Shown piece after piece: positions 45,997 through 54,597 of a stretch of 64,000 bases of DNA (within the stretch, counting starts at the first letter, position 1; each line of letters opens with the position of its first letter). This stretch comes from Agrobacterium tumefaciens (GTDB lineage: Bacteria; Pseudomonadota; Alphaproteobacteria; Rhizobiales; Rhizobiaceae), in NCBI RefSeq assembly GCF_005221385.1, contig NZ_CP039904.1:973501-1037500 (forward strand), read 5' to 3'. The notes beneath the pieces are model-generated. The model saw only the letters and a program-made list of their open reading frames with translations. It ran no database searches and was not told where the DNA came from. Position numbers and translations under genes: made by a program.

Positions 45997-47196
45997 TCAG
46001 GCGTTGGCGACTGATTTTTTCAGTGCCAGATACTCCCACACGGCAACGAGCAGCAGGATGCCCGTGCTTGCCAGTTGCAGGATGAAAAGCGGTATGCCCG
46101 GCACCGGCAAAAGCAGGAGGAGCGCCACCACACCGGCAAAATGCGAAACGGGCCGCTGGTAAGTGGCGGCAATCTTGACGCCGATATTGCCCGCAAGGAA
46201 CAGGATGGGGCCGCCGAGAATAGCGATGGCCTCCCTTAACGTCACGCCCTCCCGGGCATGGGACAGGCTGAAATCTTCTCCCACCGCCGTCAGGATAATG
46301 CCCGCCACGATAGGCAGGTGGCCATAGTTGAAGAGATTATGGGCGATCTTCGCTTTCTCTTCTGCATTCTCAGCCTTTCTGGACGCTTCCTCCTGCCCGT
46401 GATGGAAATAGATCCACCACATCGCCACGGTGCTGACGAAGGCAGAACAGAAAACGATGAATGTCAGGGTGGAATTCATATATTCAGTGGCCGTGCGGCC
46501 GGTGGTGAGAATGGTTTCGCCGAGGCAGATGATCACGAACAGCGCGCAGCGCTCCGCCAGGTGTTCGCCGGAAAGATGCAGCCTGTCCTCGTCGCTGGAT
46601 GCCACACCCGGCACCACATAACGGCAGGCCGGTCCCGCATATTCGATCGCCAGCGCCACACCCCACAGGAGAATACGGTCCGTCAGATCGACCAGCCCGC
46701 CGGCCAGCCAGAACAGGCTTGATATGACGAGCCAGATCGTTACGCGCACGAAAACCAGAAAAGACTGCCGATCTTCCCCCTTGAAGGCATAAAGCGCAAA
46801 AAGGCTCCGCCCCACCTGCATGGTGCTGTAGATGAGGGCGAAAACGAACCCCTGTTCCGCAAAAGCTTCCGGCAGAGCGATGGCCAGCAGCACCCCACCG
46901 AACATCAACACAAAGAGCAGAATCCGGACCGGCTCCTTTTCCGTATTGAGCAGATTGGTGATCCAGGTCGTGTGTATCCACAGCCACCATAACGACAATA
47001 TCAGGATACCTGCTTCAAGCGCAGCCGTTGGCCCGAAATCCTTTGCCAATGCATGCGAGAGCTGGATGAGCGCGAAGACAAAAACCAGATCGAAAAACAA
47101 CTCGGGGAAAGTCGCCTTTTCAGCGTCCTGTCCTTCTCGCCTGATCCAGCTTTCCGCAGCCGGCGTGCACTCGGAAATCTCTGTTTCAGTTCCCAT
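45997..47196 (-). CDS. LtrA-family membrane protein
   Basis: A 399-aa integral membrane protein of the bacterial low-temperature-requirement A family (PF06772). The family N-terminus is clear: ATFPELFFDLVFVFALIQLSHAL (split) at about residues 27-50. About ten to eleven hydrophobic spans follow, with EHLAERCALFVIICLGETILTTG (split) near residue 210 as the second conserved block and a C-terminal KKSVANA tail. The biochemical role is unknown; the name comes from a Listeria mutant. It converges with the HTH-TrpD2 gene with 19 bp between stops. Confidence 0.87.
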   Translation of the reverse strand: MGTETEISECTPAAESWIRREGQDAEKATFPELFFDLVFVFALIQLSHALAKDFGPTAALEAGILILSLWWLWIHTTWITNLLNTEKEPVRILLFVLMFGGVLLAIALPEAFAEQGFVFALIYSTMQVGRSLFALYAFKGEDRQSFLVFVRVTIWLVISSLFWLAGGLVDLTDRILLWGVALAIEYAGPACRYVVPGVASSDEDRLHLSGEHLAERCALFVIICLGETILTTGRTATEYMNSTLTFIVFCSAFVSTVAMWWIYFHHGQEEASRKAENAEEKAKIAHNLFNYGHLPIVAGIILTAVGEDFSLSHAREGVTLREAIAILGGPILFLAGNIGVKIAATYQRPVSHFAGVVALLLLLPVPGIPLFILQLASTGILLLVAVWEYLALKKSVANA

Positions 47197-47241
47197 TCTG
47201 CTTTTGCGCCCATTCGTGAAATATCAAGTTGCTGTACCCTC

Positions 47242-47526
47242 TCACCGTTGTGAGAGATCAGCCTCCACGCCAAGGGTATCGAGGCTCGAAGTTCGTCCTG
47301 GAAATTTGAGCGCGCGCGCACTGTCTGGATAAAAACGCGGCCCCACCAATCGTACCTTCCTGCCCAGGACGTCTGTAATATAATCGGGTGCGGCAGATGC
47401 TTCAGAGAATGTGACGCTCCGGGCCTTATCCCGCTCCAGCGTGCTGACCTCAATGGGCTGGGCAAGTACCGGCAGCACCGTCATGCAGGTGAAGGCGGTG
47501 GCAAGAAAAATGGACTTGGGCAACAT
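47242..47526 (-). CDS. Small secreted protein of unknown function
   Basis: A 94-aa product with a clear signal peptide (MLPKSIFLATAFTCMTVLPVLAQ, split as MLPKSIFLATAFTC and MTVLPVLAQ, cleavage after residue 23). The mature part of about 70 residues is polar and contains SAAPDYITDVLGRKVRLVGPRFYPD-like sequence (split) with no Cys. I do not recognise a family. The frame is open to 47571, but the Met at 47526 starts the signal peptide. It is followed by LtrA 45 bp downstream on the same strand. Real because of the signal, but unsupported by homology. Confidence 0.6.
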   Translation of the reverse strand: MLPKSIFLATAFTCMTVLPVLAQPIEVSTLERDKARSVTFSEASAAPDYITDVLGRKVRLVGPRFYPDSARALKFPGRTSSLDTLGVEADLSQR

Positions 47527-47592
47527 CGGTCTATCCCTGACGTAATTATTTGCGCCATAAACAGCCTGCACCCGTTTTTGTTCCGACGCTGT

Positions 47593-47829
47593 TCAGGCCT
47601 CTCCGTCGAGATAGGTGCGATATTGCACATAATCCGCACTTGTTTGCCCATCAACGATTTCAGGCGGCCGGCCCGTACCTCCCGTTAGATAACCCGCACT
47701 TTCGAGCTCCGCTTTCAAAAGCTTTTCAATCGCAACGTGCCGGGGCAAGGCGTTGTCCGCCATATAGAGAGCGACGGCCAGCTCCATATCGTCTGGAAAA
47801 ATCATCGGCGCGGCATCCATTTTCAACAA
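47593..47829 (-). CDS. Small hypothetical protein
   Basis: A 78-aa acidic protein (MLKMDAAPMIFPDDMELAVALY..., predicted helices around residues 14-45 and 60-75) with no signal and no membrane span. It ends VQYRTYLDGEA. An in-frame Met at residue 4 or 9 could also start it. I recognise no family. It lies 66 bp upstream of the small secreted protein, on the same strand. Composition resembles a real protein rather than an antisense frame, and nothing else occupies the interval. Confidence 0.5.
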   Translation of the reverse strand: MLKMDAAPMIFPDDMELAVALYMADNALPRHVAIEKLLKAELESAGYLTGGTGRPPEIVDGQTSADYVQYRTYLDGEA

Positions 47830-48281
47830 TCAGGTGGAAACGCGCAATGACGACGAAGGTTCAATACCGTTGGTTTGTGCCCGCATTCCCGACCATCAAG
47901 CGTCTACAAAATGATTGCTTCTGGCCGCGGCCAAAACATCGTCACCAACAGTTCCCGACGGCTGTTCGAAGGGCTGCCACTCCCCTTTTTGGTGCGGACT
48001 GATGCACGAAATAACGTCTACATGACCCAATCGTCGCAATTAAGCGTTCAAAATATCCCGGACTCAAGCGATTGAAACCAATCAGCGAAAATCTAAAACG
48101 AAAGCTAATAGCGATTTAACTTTCATTACCTTGCATTAACCATAGGAGTTCTCATTGGCTGAATTCTGGTGTGTTCAACAGCAGCCTTACCGCGAATCTC
48201 TCTGCAGTTCTGGAAACAGTGAAAATGTACCTGCGGACCAGCTTTTTCGCAAGCTATCGCCATTTCCCGGCGGTTCAAGTT
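47830..48281. other. Intergenic stretch with no recognisable feature, between small ORFs and repC
   Basis: 452 bp, AT-richer near 48040-48150 (TTTAACTTTCATTACC... CATTAACC). A short plus-strand frame at 48171-48371 runs into the 3' end of repC antisense and is not convincing. No tRNA, terminator or repeat was seen. Confidence 0.4.
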
Positions 48282-49559
48282 TTACGCTCGCATGCTCGTC
48301 TCCAGCTTGTCCGTGCGACCGCGCAGCTGCGCCAGCAGCATGGCTTGAAGATCAAAACCACCCTCCTGTGACTTCCGGGTCAGATTGCGTAGATACCCAC
48401 CCAGCGAACTGATCTGCTCCGCCTTCTGCAATAGGCAGGCAAGGATAGCCGCCGTTCCCTGTCGACCGAAGGCGGTGAGCGCCTCCTGATAAGCCGACTG
48501 GCTGATGTTGAACATGGTTCTGATGACGGAGGTTGCCACCTCCAGATCGCGCCAGCCTGTCACCGCTCCGCCTGGGGCATAGAGCGAGATATCCGGGCAA
48601 GCCTTCAAAACCAAAACAATATCAGGAACAAAAAATTGCTTATGAACAACAGGCCTGAGCGGTGGTGGCGAAGGTTTTGTACTGACAGGTGCGGCACATG
48701 CTGGCTGAGCCGCAGTGTTTACGACCGGTGGAACGGTTGCCGGTTCACGCAAATCTAGCGGTTTAGATATGGATTCGGATTCTGAATTCTTTATGAGACG
48801 CTCATTTTGGCAGTCATTGCCGCTCAAATCTTCGGATTTTTCAATATTTTCCAGATAGTTGGTCACTTCTGCGCGTAGCGAGGCCAGAAAACCGGCGATT
48901 TCCTTAAGCTCAGCGGGTTTTGAATTGCGGCCAAGCGATCCGGCGACGGCATTGTAGCGGGCCTGAAACCCTTCGAATGTTTCAGTCTGGCCGCTGGCGG
49001 CGATCATTTCACAGAGTTTCTGGATATCACGACGGCAAAGGCTGATGCTTTCGCGAAGCCGTTGAAGATCGAGCCGCTCGCGGATGATGCGTTCAGCCAG
49101 GTCTTCAATTTCTGTCTTGCGGGCAAGAAGCGGCGCCAGCGAGAAACCATAGGCTTCGCTGATCTCCCCTCCCCTGTGCTTGCGGGCGTAGCGTTTTCCG
49201 TTTGGGCTATCTTTACGGATAATGAGACCGGCTTCGACGAGAGCCGAGAGATGCCGGCGCAACGTCTGTTCGGCCATGCCATGTGCTCTCAGCGACAATT
49301 GCGTATTGGACGGGAAGACGACCAGGCCGGCTTCGCTGGAGAGTTCGTTCTTTGGATAAAAACTCAAAAGCGCGTTCAAGACCGCAAGCGAGCGATCGGT
49401 CACACCGAGCAATGGTCTTGCTTCACAGACCGAACGATAGAGTTTCCACTTATCGACCGCTTCAGTTTTCTTGTTTTTCTGTGCGGCAAACTGAGTTGCG
49501 AGAACGCCAAACGACATCGCTCGCCGCCCAAAGGGCGTCGTTACATGTGTGCTGTCCAT
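48282..49559 (-). CDS. repC: Replication initiator RepC
   Basis: A 425-aa initiator protein of repABC replicons, needed for replication and acting on an origin inside its own gene. The N-terminal domain has the RepC start TTPFGRRAMS and SVCEARPLLGVTDRSLAVLNALLSFYP (split). The winged helix is at about residues 80-120 (NTQLSLRAHGMAEQTLRRHLSALVEAGLI, in pieces). A variable acidic linker (residues 230-280) is followed by the C-terminal domain SAYQEALTAFGRQGTAAILACLLQKAEQI (in pieces). Met at 49559 is chosen over 49568. It is separated from repB by the ctRNA gene. Confidence 0.95.
   Translation of the reverse strand: MDSTHVTTPFGRRAMSFGVLATQFAAQKNKKTEAVDKWKLYRSVCEARPLLGVTDRSLAVLNALLSFYPKNELSSEAGLVVFPSNTQLSLRAHGMAEQTLRRHLSALVEAGLIIRKDSPNGKRYARKHRGGEISEAYGFSLAPLLARKTEIEDLAERIIRERLDLQRLRESISLCRRDIQKLCEMIAASGQTETFEGFQARYNAVAGSLGRNSKPAELKEIAGFLASLRAEVTNYLENIEKSEDLSGNDCQNERLIKNSESESISKPLDLREPATVPPVVNTAAQPACAAPVSTKPSPPPLRPVVHKQFFVPDIVLVLKACPDISLYAPGGAVTGWRDLEVATSVIRTMFNISQSAYQEALTAFGRQGTAAILACLLQKAEQISSLGGYLRNLTRKSQEGGFDLQAMLLAQLRGRTDKLETSMRA
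48760..48880. other. Predicted oriV inside repC (AT-rich segment)
   Basis: In repABC replicons oriV lies in an AT-rich region in the middle of repC. Here the stretch encoding the linker ENIEKSEDLS...IKNSESES is the AT-richest part of the gene. Position inferred from the family. Confidence 0.45.
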
Positions 49560-49620
49560 GTCTTTCACCTTTCACAAGGCAAAAGAAAATCGCTCACCGA
49601 AAAATTCGATGCCAAGACTC

Positions 49621-49649
49621 TTGACTATGATTCGCGGAAATGAGATTCT
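49621..49649 (+). promoter_or_regulatory. Predicted ctRNA promoter
   Basis: TTGACT and GATTCT with a 17-bp spacer on the strand opposite repC. The -10 is poor. Confidence 0.45.
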
Positions 49650-49654
49650 TTGGG

Positions 49655-49706
49655 TGCTTAGATCAAAGAAAGGCTTCCGTGCGGCAACGTTCGGGGGCTT
49701 TTTTCT
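49655..49706 (+). ncRNA. repE: Counter-transcribed RNA (ctRNA) of the repABC cassette
   Basis: The repB-repC gap (49560-49744) of repABC replicons carries an antisense RNA that represses repC and determines incompatibility. On the plus strand a TTGACT -35 (49621-49626) and a weak -10 17 bp on are followed by about 50 nt ending in a hairpin GCTTCCG / CGGGGGC and TTTTTT (49699-49704). Ends are estimates. Confidence 0.72.
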
Positions 49707-49744
49707 TTTGTGATGCGTCTCCTGTTAGTCGTTCGAGTTAAAAA

Positions 49745-50758
49745 TTACTGCTTGGATCGGTATTCGGCAAACAGCGCCTGAAGATGTTCCAGAACGAATT
49801 CGGCAAATTCCGGGGCTTCGTTCTTGTCGATCGATATATCCAGCTTGCGGTCGCTCTCGACCACCTTGGCCAATCGACCACCGGTTTCAGACGACCAGAC
49901 ACCGGCTTTTTTCGCCTGCGCCTTGGGCTTCAGGAAATCCAGAAGTGATTTGAACCTGTCTTCGGAGACAAGCGCTGCAACGGAAGGCTCCCGGACATAG
50001 GCGCGGGCAGCCTCCTTGACCTGCGACGAGGAAAGCTGATCGGCGAGATCCATCCAGTTACGGCGACCGACGCTAGGCGCGGGACCGATGAGATCAACCA
50101 GATCCTCCGGAATGCGGCCGACGACCGACAGCATGTTGGAAAGATCGCCTTTGTGCAGCGACATTGCCGCCATGATCGTATCGCGGGGAAACCGCATCTG
50201 CAGTTTCTGGGCGAAGCGCGCCTTTTCAATATAGGTGAGATCGCGGCGCTCGTTGTTTTCCTGCCCCTGCGCCACGACCAGTTGTTCATCACTAAGATCG
50301 CGAACGACGGCCTTGACCGGAATACCAAGGCTTGAGACGGCGCGCAGACGGCGATGACCGAAGGCAACCTGATAACGGCCCGGAAACTCGGGATGCGGGC
50401 GTACCAGAATGGGAACCTGCTGTCCCTGCTCGCGAATGGCTTCCACCAGACCGGCATCTGCCTCTTCGGAAGCCGGCATACGATCTGGTATGAACGAAGG
50501 ATCAATATCGGCAGGGTTGAGGGAAACGATCGTCAGACCCTCGGCGAGCCGCTTTTCGATCTCTTCAGCACGCTTTGTACGTTCCGAAACCTCGTTCAGC
50601 GACTGGCCAATCATACCAACTGGCGAGTTCACAACATCCGTCACCAGATCGGGAGAACCAAGGATGGGCCTGACGCGTGGCCGCGTCCGCTCACTGGCAG
50701 CGTCATTGTTGTCGGTGGCCGGTGTACCGAGGTTTGCGAAAATCTGCTTTCTGCTCAT
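49745..50758 (-). CDS. repB: Partition protein RepB (ParB family)
   Basis: A 337-aa DNA-binding partition protein that loads on parS. The ParB/Srx N-terminal domain includes ILVRPHPEFPGRYQVAFGHRRLRA (split; box GHRRLRA at about residue 130). The helix-turn-helix follows at YIEKARFAQKLQMRFPRDTIMAAMSLHKGDLSNMLSV (in pieces, about 175-212). The C-terminal RepB domain ends LEHLQALFAEYRSK. Its start overlaps the repA stop by 4 bp (ATGA), implying translational coupling. Confidence 0.95.
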   Translation of the reverse strand: MSRKQIFANLGTPATDNNDAASERTRPRVRPILGSPDLVTDVVNSPVGMIGQSLNEVSERTKRAEEIEKRLAEGLTIVSLNPADIDPSFIPDRMPASEEADAGLVEAIREQGQQVPILVRPHPEFPGRYQVAFGHRRLRAVSSLGIPVKAVVRDLSDEQLVVAQGQENNERRDLTYIEKARFAQKLQMRFPRDTIMAAMSLHKGDLSNMLSVVGRIPEDLVDLIGPAPSVGRRNWMDLADQLSSSQVKEAARAYVREPSVAALVSEDRFKSLLDFLKPKAQAKKAGVWSSETGGRLAKVVESDRKLDISIDKNEAPEFAEFVLEHLQALFAEYRSKQ

Positions 50759-51969
50759 GCTGCCCTACCCCACGCTTTTTTGATCAGTCCTTCGACTTCA
50801 GCGTTTACATTGTTCATGGCTTCCAGCGCGCGATCATAGGTCGAGCGGGTGAACTGGGTTCTTTCCACTTCAAAAAGCGTCTGGTTGGTCAATCCGGCAT
50901 CGGAGACGGCGGTGCTCTTCAGCATCGGATGATTGAGGACGTTTTCACCGAAGATCGAACGCAGGAAAGCAACCATCTGGTTTTGCGGGCCGTCACTCGG
51001 TTCAAACCGGGTAATGAGGTAACGCATCCAGTTATAATCGGATCGCGCGCCGGCCCGGCCGATTTCAGCGAGAAGATCACCGGTCATGGCAAGGAACTGG
51101 TTCATGGACATGACGTCCAGCATCTGCGGGTGGACGGTGACAAGAACCGAGGTGGCCGCCGTCAATGCCGAAAGTGTCAGGTAACCGAGTTGCGGCGGGC
51201 AATCGATCACGACGACATCATAGAAATTCTGCGCCTGGGCGATTGCCTGGCCGATGCGGGCAAAAAACAACGTGTCACCCGGAGCGCGACGCATCAGCGC
51301 GCGGGGCGTGTCGTGCTCGAACTCCATGAGCTCCAGATTGCCCGGAACGATGTGAAGGCCGGGAATATAGGTGCCGCGAACGATCTCGGCGATCGGACGG
51401 CGTTCCTCGTCGTAGCGGATCGCGCCATAGAGCGTTTCATTCGGGCCGACATCAATTTCTGGCTGATGACCGAAGAGAGCAGACAAACTGGCCTGCGGAT
51501 CAAGATCGATTGCGAGAACCCTATAACCGCGCAGCGCCAGATATTGCGCCAGATGCGCTGACGTCGTGGTTTTTCCGGAGCCGCCCTTGAAATTCATGAC
51601 GGCGATGACCTGTAGTTCTTCGCCGTCACGGCGGTGGGGCAGATAGCGGCGTGTGCCACGTGCGCCCTGATCGAGAAGCTTTCTGATCTCGTGCATGTCT
51701 TCAACGGAATAGGAGCGGCGGCCTGGTGCCTGTGCCGCGTCAAGTTCCGGACGCTCAGCCGCGATCTGGCGAAGATAAGCCTCGCCAATCCCGATCAGCC
51801 GCGCGGTTTCCGCGGGCGAGAAATTTCGCATGCTCTTTTCGGTGTGGGGTGAAAATGTATTTGCATTATGCGCCTGCAATTGGGCTGACAGTGCAGCCGA
51901 ATGCTGTTGTATAAGGCCCGTCAGGTCGGGTGCCCCTGCAGCACGTCTTGAGTCGGCACTCTGTGTCAT
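50755..51969 (-). CDS. repA: Partition ATPase RepA (ParA family)
   Basis: A 404-aa ParA-type ATPase that segregates the replicon with RepB and represses the operon. The N-terminal region carries a helix-turn-helix (FSPAETARLIGIGEAYLRQI). The deviant Walker A FKGGSGKTTTSAHLAQYLAL is at about residue 127, Walker A' VLAIDLDPQASLSALFG (about 154) and Walker B VVVIDCPPQLGYLTLSA (about 250). The frame is open to 52032, but Met at 51969 matches the usual RepA length. First gene of the repABC operon. Confidence 0.95.
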   Translation of the reverse strand: MTQSADSRRAAGAPDLTGLIQQHSAALSAQLQAHNANTFSPHTEKSMRNFSPAETARLIGIGEAYLRQIAAERPELDAAQAPGRRSYSVEDMHEIRKLLDQGARGTRRYLPHRRDGEELQVIAVMNFKGGSGKTTTSAHLAQYLALRGYRVLAIDLDPQASLSALFGHQPEIDVGPNETLYGAIRYDEERRPIAEIVRGTYIPGLHIVPGNLELMEFEHDTPRALMRRAPGDTLFFARIGQAIAQAQNFYDVVVIDCPPQLGYLTLSALTAATSVLVTVHPQMLDVMSMNQFLAMTGDLLAEIGRAGARSDYNWMRYLITRFEPSDGPQNQMVAFLRSIFGENVLNHPMLKSTAVSDAGLTNQTLFEVERTQFTRSTYDRALEAMNNVNAEVEGLIKKAWGRAA

Positions 51970-52145
51970 TTGTCTTCTTTCGCTCGATATCGCAGTGGCG
52001 GTTTTTTTCGAAAAAGGCGGTTTTTTCCGCAACTGAGATATAAGCGCCGATTCTCTTTTTGGCGCAATAGGCTTTTTTCCCGGTTGCGAAACTGCCGCTA
52101 AAGCATTGTGGAAGAATCACATTTGGTTTTTGTGACAGTTTGACG

Positions 52146-52161
52146 GTTAGCCGCGGCTAAC
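52146..52161. other. parS site 1 (partition centromere)
   Basis: Perfect 16-bp palindrome GTTAGCCGCGGCTAAC, matching the repABC parS pattern GTTNNCNGCNGNNAAC, about 180 bp ahead of repA. Confidence 0.92.
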
Positions 52162-52216
52162 TTTGCCGATGTTGGTCAGTCGGCTGTTGTTTAGACAGCG
52201 TTTCAGGACCCATGAA

Positions 52217-52232
52217 GTTAGCCGCGGCTAAC
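52217..52232. other. parS site 2 (partition centromere)
   Basis: The same perfect palindrome, GTTAGCCGCGGCTAAC, 71 bp from site 1. Confidence 0.92.
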
Positions 52233-52387
52233 TCGGGGGAGCGAATATTGAGATCCCTGCTGTTCGGCTCAGTGAAAAGTGAAGGGTGGACATTCGCAGG
52301 CGTTTAATCTCTACTCATTGACTAGAGTATCGTTGAGCCGCGCGCTCCCCGTGTGGCTATTCATACTGTCGCAGGTTGGAGGAATGA

Positions 52388-53773
52388 ATGTCCTATGATG
52401 TCGCTCTCGTCGGGTCCGGCTTCGCTGCCATCTGTACCGCCGCCCATCTTCTCTCTTCTCTGCCAGCGAAGGCCTCAATTGCCATTGTTGGCGATGAGTC
52501 TGATTTTGGGCGTGGAACGGCCTACCGTACGGAACTACCCTACCACCGGCTAAATGTGCCGGCTGGACGTATGAGTGTCTTTCCTGATCGCCCGGAAGAT
52601 TTTATCGAATGGCTGAAGGAGAACGGGATAGCGGACGACCCTCTACTGTTTGCGTCGCGCGGAGATTATGGTCTTTATCTAAGAGACAGATTGGCCACTC
52701 TGTTGAGAAGCCGTGAACAGAGGGCGAGGGTGGATTTCATTCGGGCCAAGGCTTCCACCTGCCGCCCCAACGATGCGGGGGGATTTACCTTCGTTCTCGA
52801 AAACGGTGAGATGATGCGCGCGCAAAACGTTGTTCTGTGTGTAGGTGTCGGTGCGGCGAGTTTGCCGGTGCAAACTGTTGCGAACGACGAGGGCAGGCCG
52901 CAGCGGATCATCGGTCACTGCTGGCAGCCCGGGTGGCTATCGAAGGTGAAGATGGGCGACCGCATCTGTATTCTCGGTTCCGGGTTGACGATGATTGACC
53001 AAGTGCTGACCCTGCGGGGAAAAGGGCATACGGGGCCGATTCATGTCCTGTCTCGTCGCGGACTTGTGCCGCATCCGCACATCAGTCCACCTTTGCACCC
53101 GGTCGATCCAATCTTGCCGGAGAAAACCACGGAGATTAGCCGCCTGTTGCAGTCCTTGCGCAAACAGGTGAGGGAGGGCGCACCCTGGCGTACGGTCATG
53201 GATGGGCTGCGTCCGAGAACGCAGTCGCTTTGGCAAGCTCTCACGGCTGCTCAACGAAACAGGTTCCTTCGGCATGCTTTGCCGTGGTGGAATATTCACC
53301 GGCACCGCATCGCGCCGGAGGTTCATGCGGCTTTTGAGAAACTGCTTACGGATGATATTCTGGAAATCCACGCGGGTTACCTCAGCTCTGTTGTAGAGCA
53401 GGACGAGGGCATTACCCTGTGCTACCGCCGCCGGCATACGCAGATATTGAAAGAGCTGCAGGTGGACTGGGTTGTCAATTGCACGGGTATGGAGCGAGCG
53501 GGTATTGGCCATTCGCGCCTTTTGGAAAACATGCGAAACGACGGTGTGCTTCTGCTGGATCCTCTGGGTCTCGGTGTTGAAGTGGACGGCCAGTCTCGCC
53601 TGTTGCGGGCGGATGGACAAAGCTGGTCCGGCCTCTTCGCGGCCGGTGCCCTGACGGCGGGCCACTTATGGGAAATAACAGCCGTGCCGGATATTCGGGT
53701 ACAGGCACAAAAAATTGCGCAACACGCCGCAGACAGAGTGTCATCGAATGATAGGGTTTCAGCCCAGCGGTAA
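52388..53773 (+). CDS. FAD/NAD(P)-binding oxidoreductase (YdhS-like)
   Basis: A 461-aa flavoprotein of the FAD-NAD(P)-binding family (PF13454). The FAD Rossmann motif DVALVGSGFAAICTAAHLL (residues 4-22) and the second nucleotide motif RICILGSGLTMIDQVLTL (about 193-210) are clear. The signature FGRGTAYRTELPYHRLNVPAGRM (split) is at about 41-63. The C-terminal LFAAGALTAGHLWEITAVPDIR (split) matches this family. The reaction is unknown. It sits between parS sites 2 and 3, divergent from repA, and is not part of the replication machinery. Confidence 0.85.
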   Translation: MSYDVALVGSGFAAICTAAHLLSSLPAKASIAIVGDESDFGRGTAYRTELPYHRLNVPAGRMSVFPDRPEDFIEWLKENGIADDPLLFASRGDYGLYLRDRLATLLRSREQRARVDFIRAKASTCRPNDAGGFTFVLENGEMMRAQNVVLCVGVGAASLPVQTVANDEGRPQRIIGHCWQPGWLSKVKMGDRICILGSGLTMIDQVLTLRGKGHTGPIHVLSRRGLVPHPHISPPLHPVDPILPEKTTEISRLLQSLRKQVREGAPWRTVMDGLRPRTQSLWQALTAAQRNRFLRHALPWWNIHRHRIAPEVHAAFEKLLTDDILEIHAGYLSSVVEQDEGITLCYRRRHTQILKELQVDWVVNCTGMERAGIGHSRLLENMRNDGVLLLDPLGLGVEVDGQSRLLRADGQSWSGLFAAGALTAGHLWEITAVPDIRVQAQKIAQHAADRVSSNDRVSAQR

Positions 53774-54172
53774 ATTGCTGGCTGAGATATCGCAAGCAAG
53801 ACCGTATTCAAGGCATATTTGTTCGGCACCTGTCTTTCCCATCTTTGGTGTTAGCCGCGGCAAACTTTTCCGAGTTGGTGAATACCCAATGAATGAACCA
53901 TTGGGGACCTCCAAAGCTGGAGGAGTGCGTCGAAGCAACTTCCCTCACAGACGGAACACAATGATATGCTCTTGCAGCAACAGGTGGTTCCTCGAAAATA
54001 TCGCTCGTCCCTGTTATCATCCCGGATTAGCGATTTCGTACCGATAAGGGCGGAGACAGGAACGTTTTCTCTGTTTTGCTAAATAATTTACATCGGTTAT
54101 GGAATGTCGCCGCAAAACCGGCTATAAATCCCGAAAAATGCAATAATCATGAAAATTATTTGCGAGGTTTTG
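53774..54172. other. Intergenic stretch with the third parS site
   Basis: 399 bp between the FAD-enzyme gene and the ridA-like gene. Apart from parS site 3 no feature was recognised; 54040-54170 is AT-rich and should hold the promoter for the rightward cluster. Confidence 0.5.
53850..53865. other. parS site 3 (one mismatch)
   Basis: GTTAGCCGCGGCAAAC, one base different from sites 1 and 2 but still fitting GTTNNCNGCNGNNAAC. It is 1.6 kb from site 2, beyond the FAD-enzyme gene. Confidence 0.8.
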
Positions 54173-54568
54173 ATGGAAAAGCAGAAACTGGTGAGGTTCG
54201 CGACGGCTGATAATCAGGCCGGTGGCCAACGTCGGCCATTTGCGAAGGCCGTTCGGGCCGGCGATTTTGTCTATGTTTCCGGGCAGGTGCCGACCATTGA
54301 CGGGGAAGTGGTGACCGGCGGCATCGTGGCACAGACCGAGCAGGTTGTGGCCAACATCAAGGACGTTCTGGCGCTTGCCGATTGCACGCTTGCCGATGTG
54401 GTAAAGGTTAACGTCTGGCTGGATGATGCCCGAGATTTTTCGAGCTTCAATGCCGTTTTCCAGAAATATTTCATCGATCATCCGCCGGCGCGCTCGACCG
54501 TGCAGTCGCCGCTGATGGTCGATGCAAAGGTGGAAATGGATGTTATCGCTTATAAGCCGGTGGCTTAA
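54173..54568 (+). CDS. RidA-family protein (YjgF/YER057c/UK114)
   Basis: A 131-aa trimeric enzyme family that hydrolyses reactive enamine/imine intermediates released by PLP enzymes. RidA landmarks: FVYVSGQVPTIDG, LADVVKVNVWLDDARDFSSFN (split) and the substrate-carboxylate Arg in HPPARSTVQS (about residue 107). A frame starts at 54149, but Met at 54173 follows GCGAGG. It is 29 bp ahead of a PLP-dependent aldolase/dehydratase gene, which fits detoxification of its by-product. Confidence 0.88.
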   Translation: MEKQKLVRFATADNQAGGQRRPFAKAVRAGDFVYVSGQVPTIDGEVVTGGIVAQTEQVVANIKDVLALADCTLADVVKVNVWLDDARDFSSFNAVFQKYFIDHPPARSTVQSPLMVDAKVEMDVIAYKPVA

Positions 54569-54597
54569 CTATCTGATTTTTATGGTTTTGAGAGCAT

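Larger units (their letters stand above)
51970..52387. other. repA upstream regulatory region with two parS sites
   Basis: 418 bp between the divergent repA and FAD-enzyme genes. It holds perfect parS palindromes at 52146-52161 and 52217-52232, 71 bp apart. The repA promoter must lie here, but no single -35/-10 pair stands out. Confidence 0.6.

Noticed and set aside
48171..48371. A 66-codon plus-strand frame with an upstream purine stretch (ATAGGAGTT)
   Set aside because: It runs into the 3' end of repC antisense, has no recognisable motif and the apparent ribosome site is too far from its ATG.
53715..54047. Short overlapping frames on both strands around parS site 3
   Set aside because: They overlap the end of the FAD-enzyme gene or the parS site, lack ribosome sites and show no motif.
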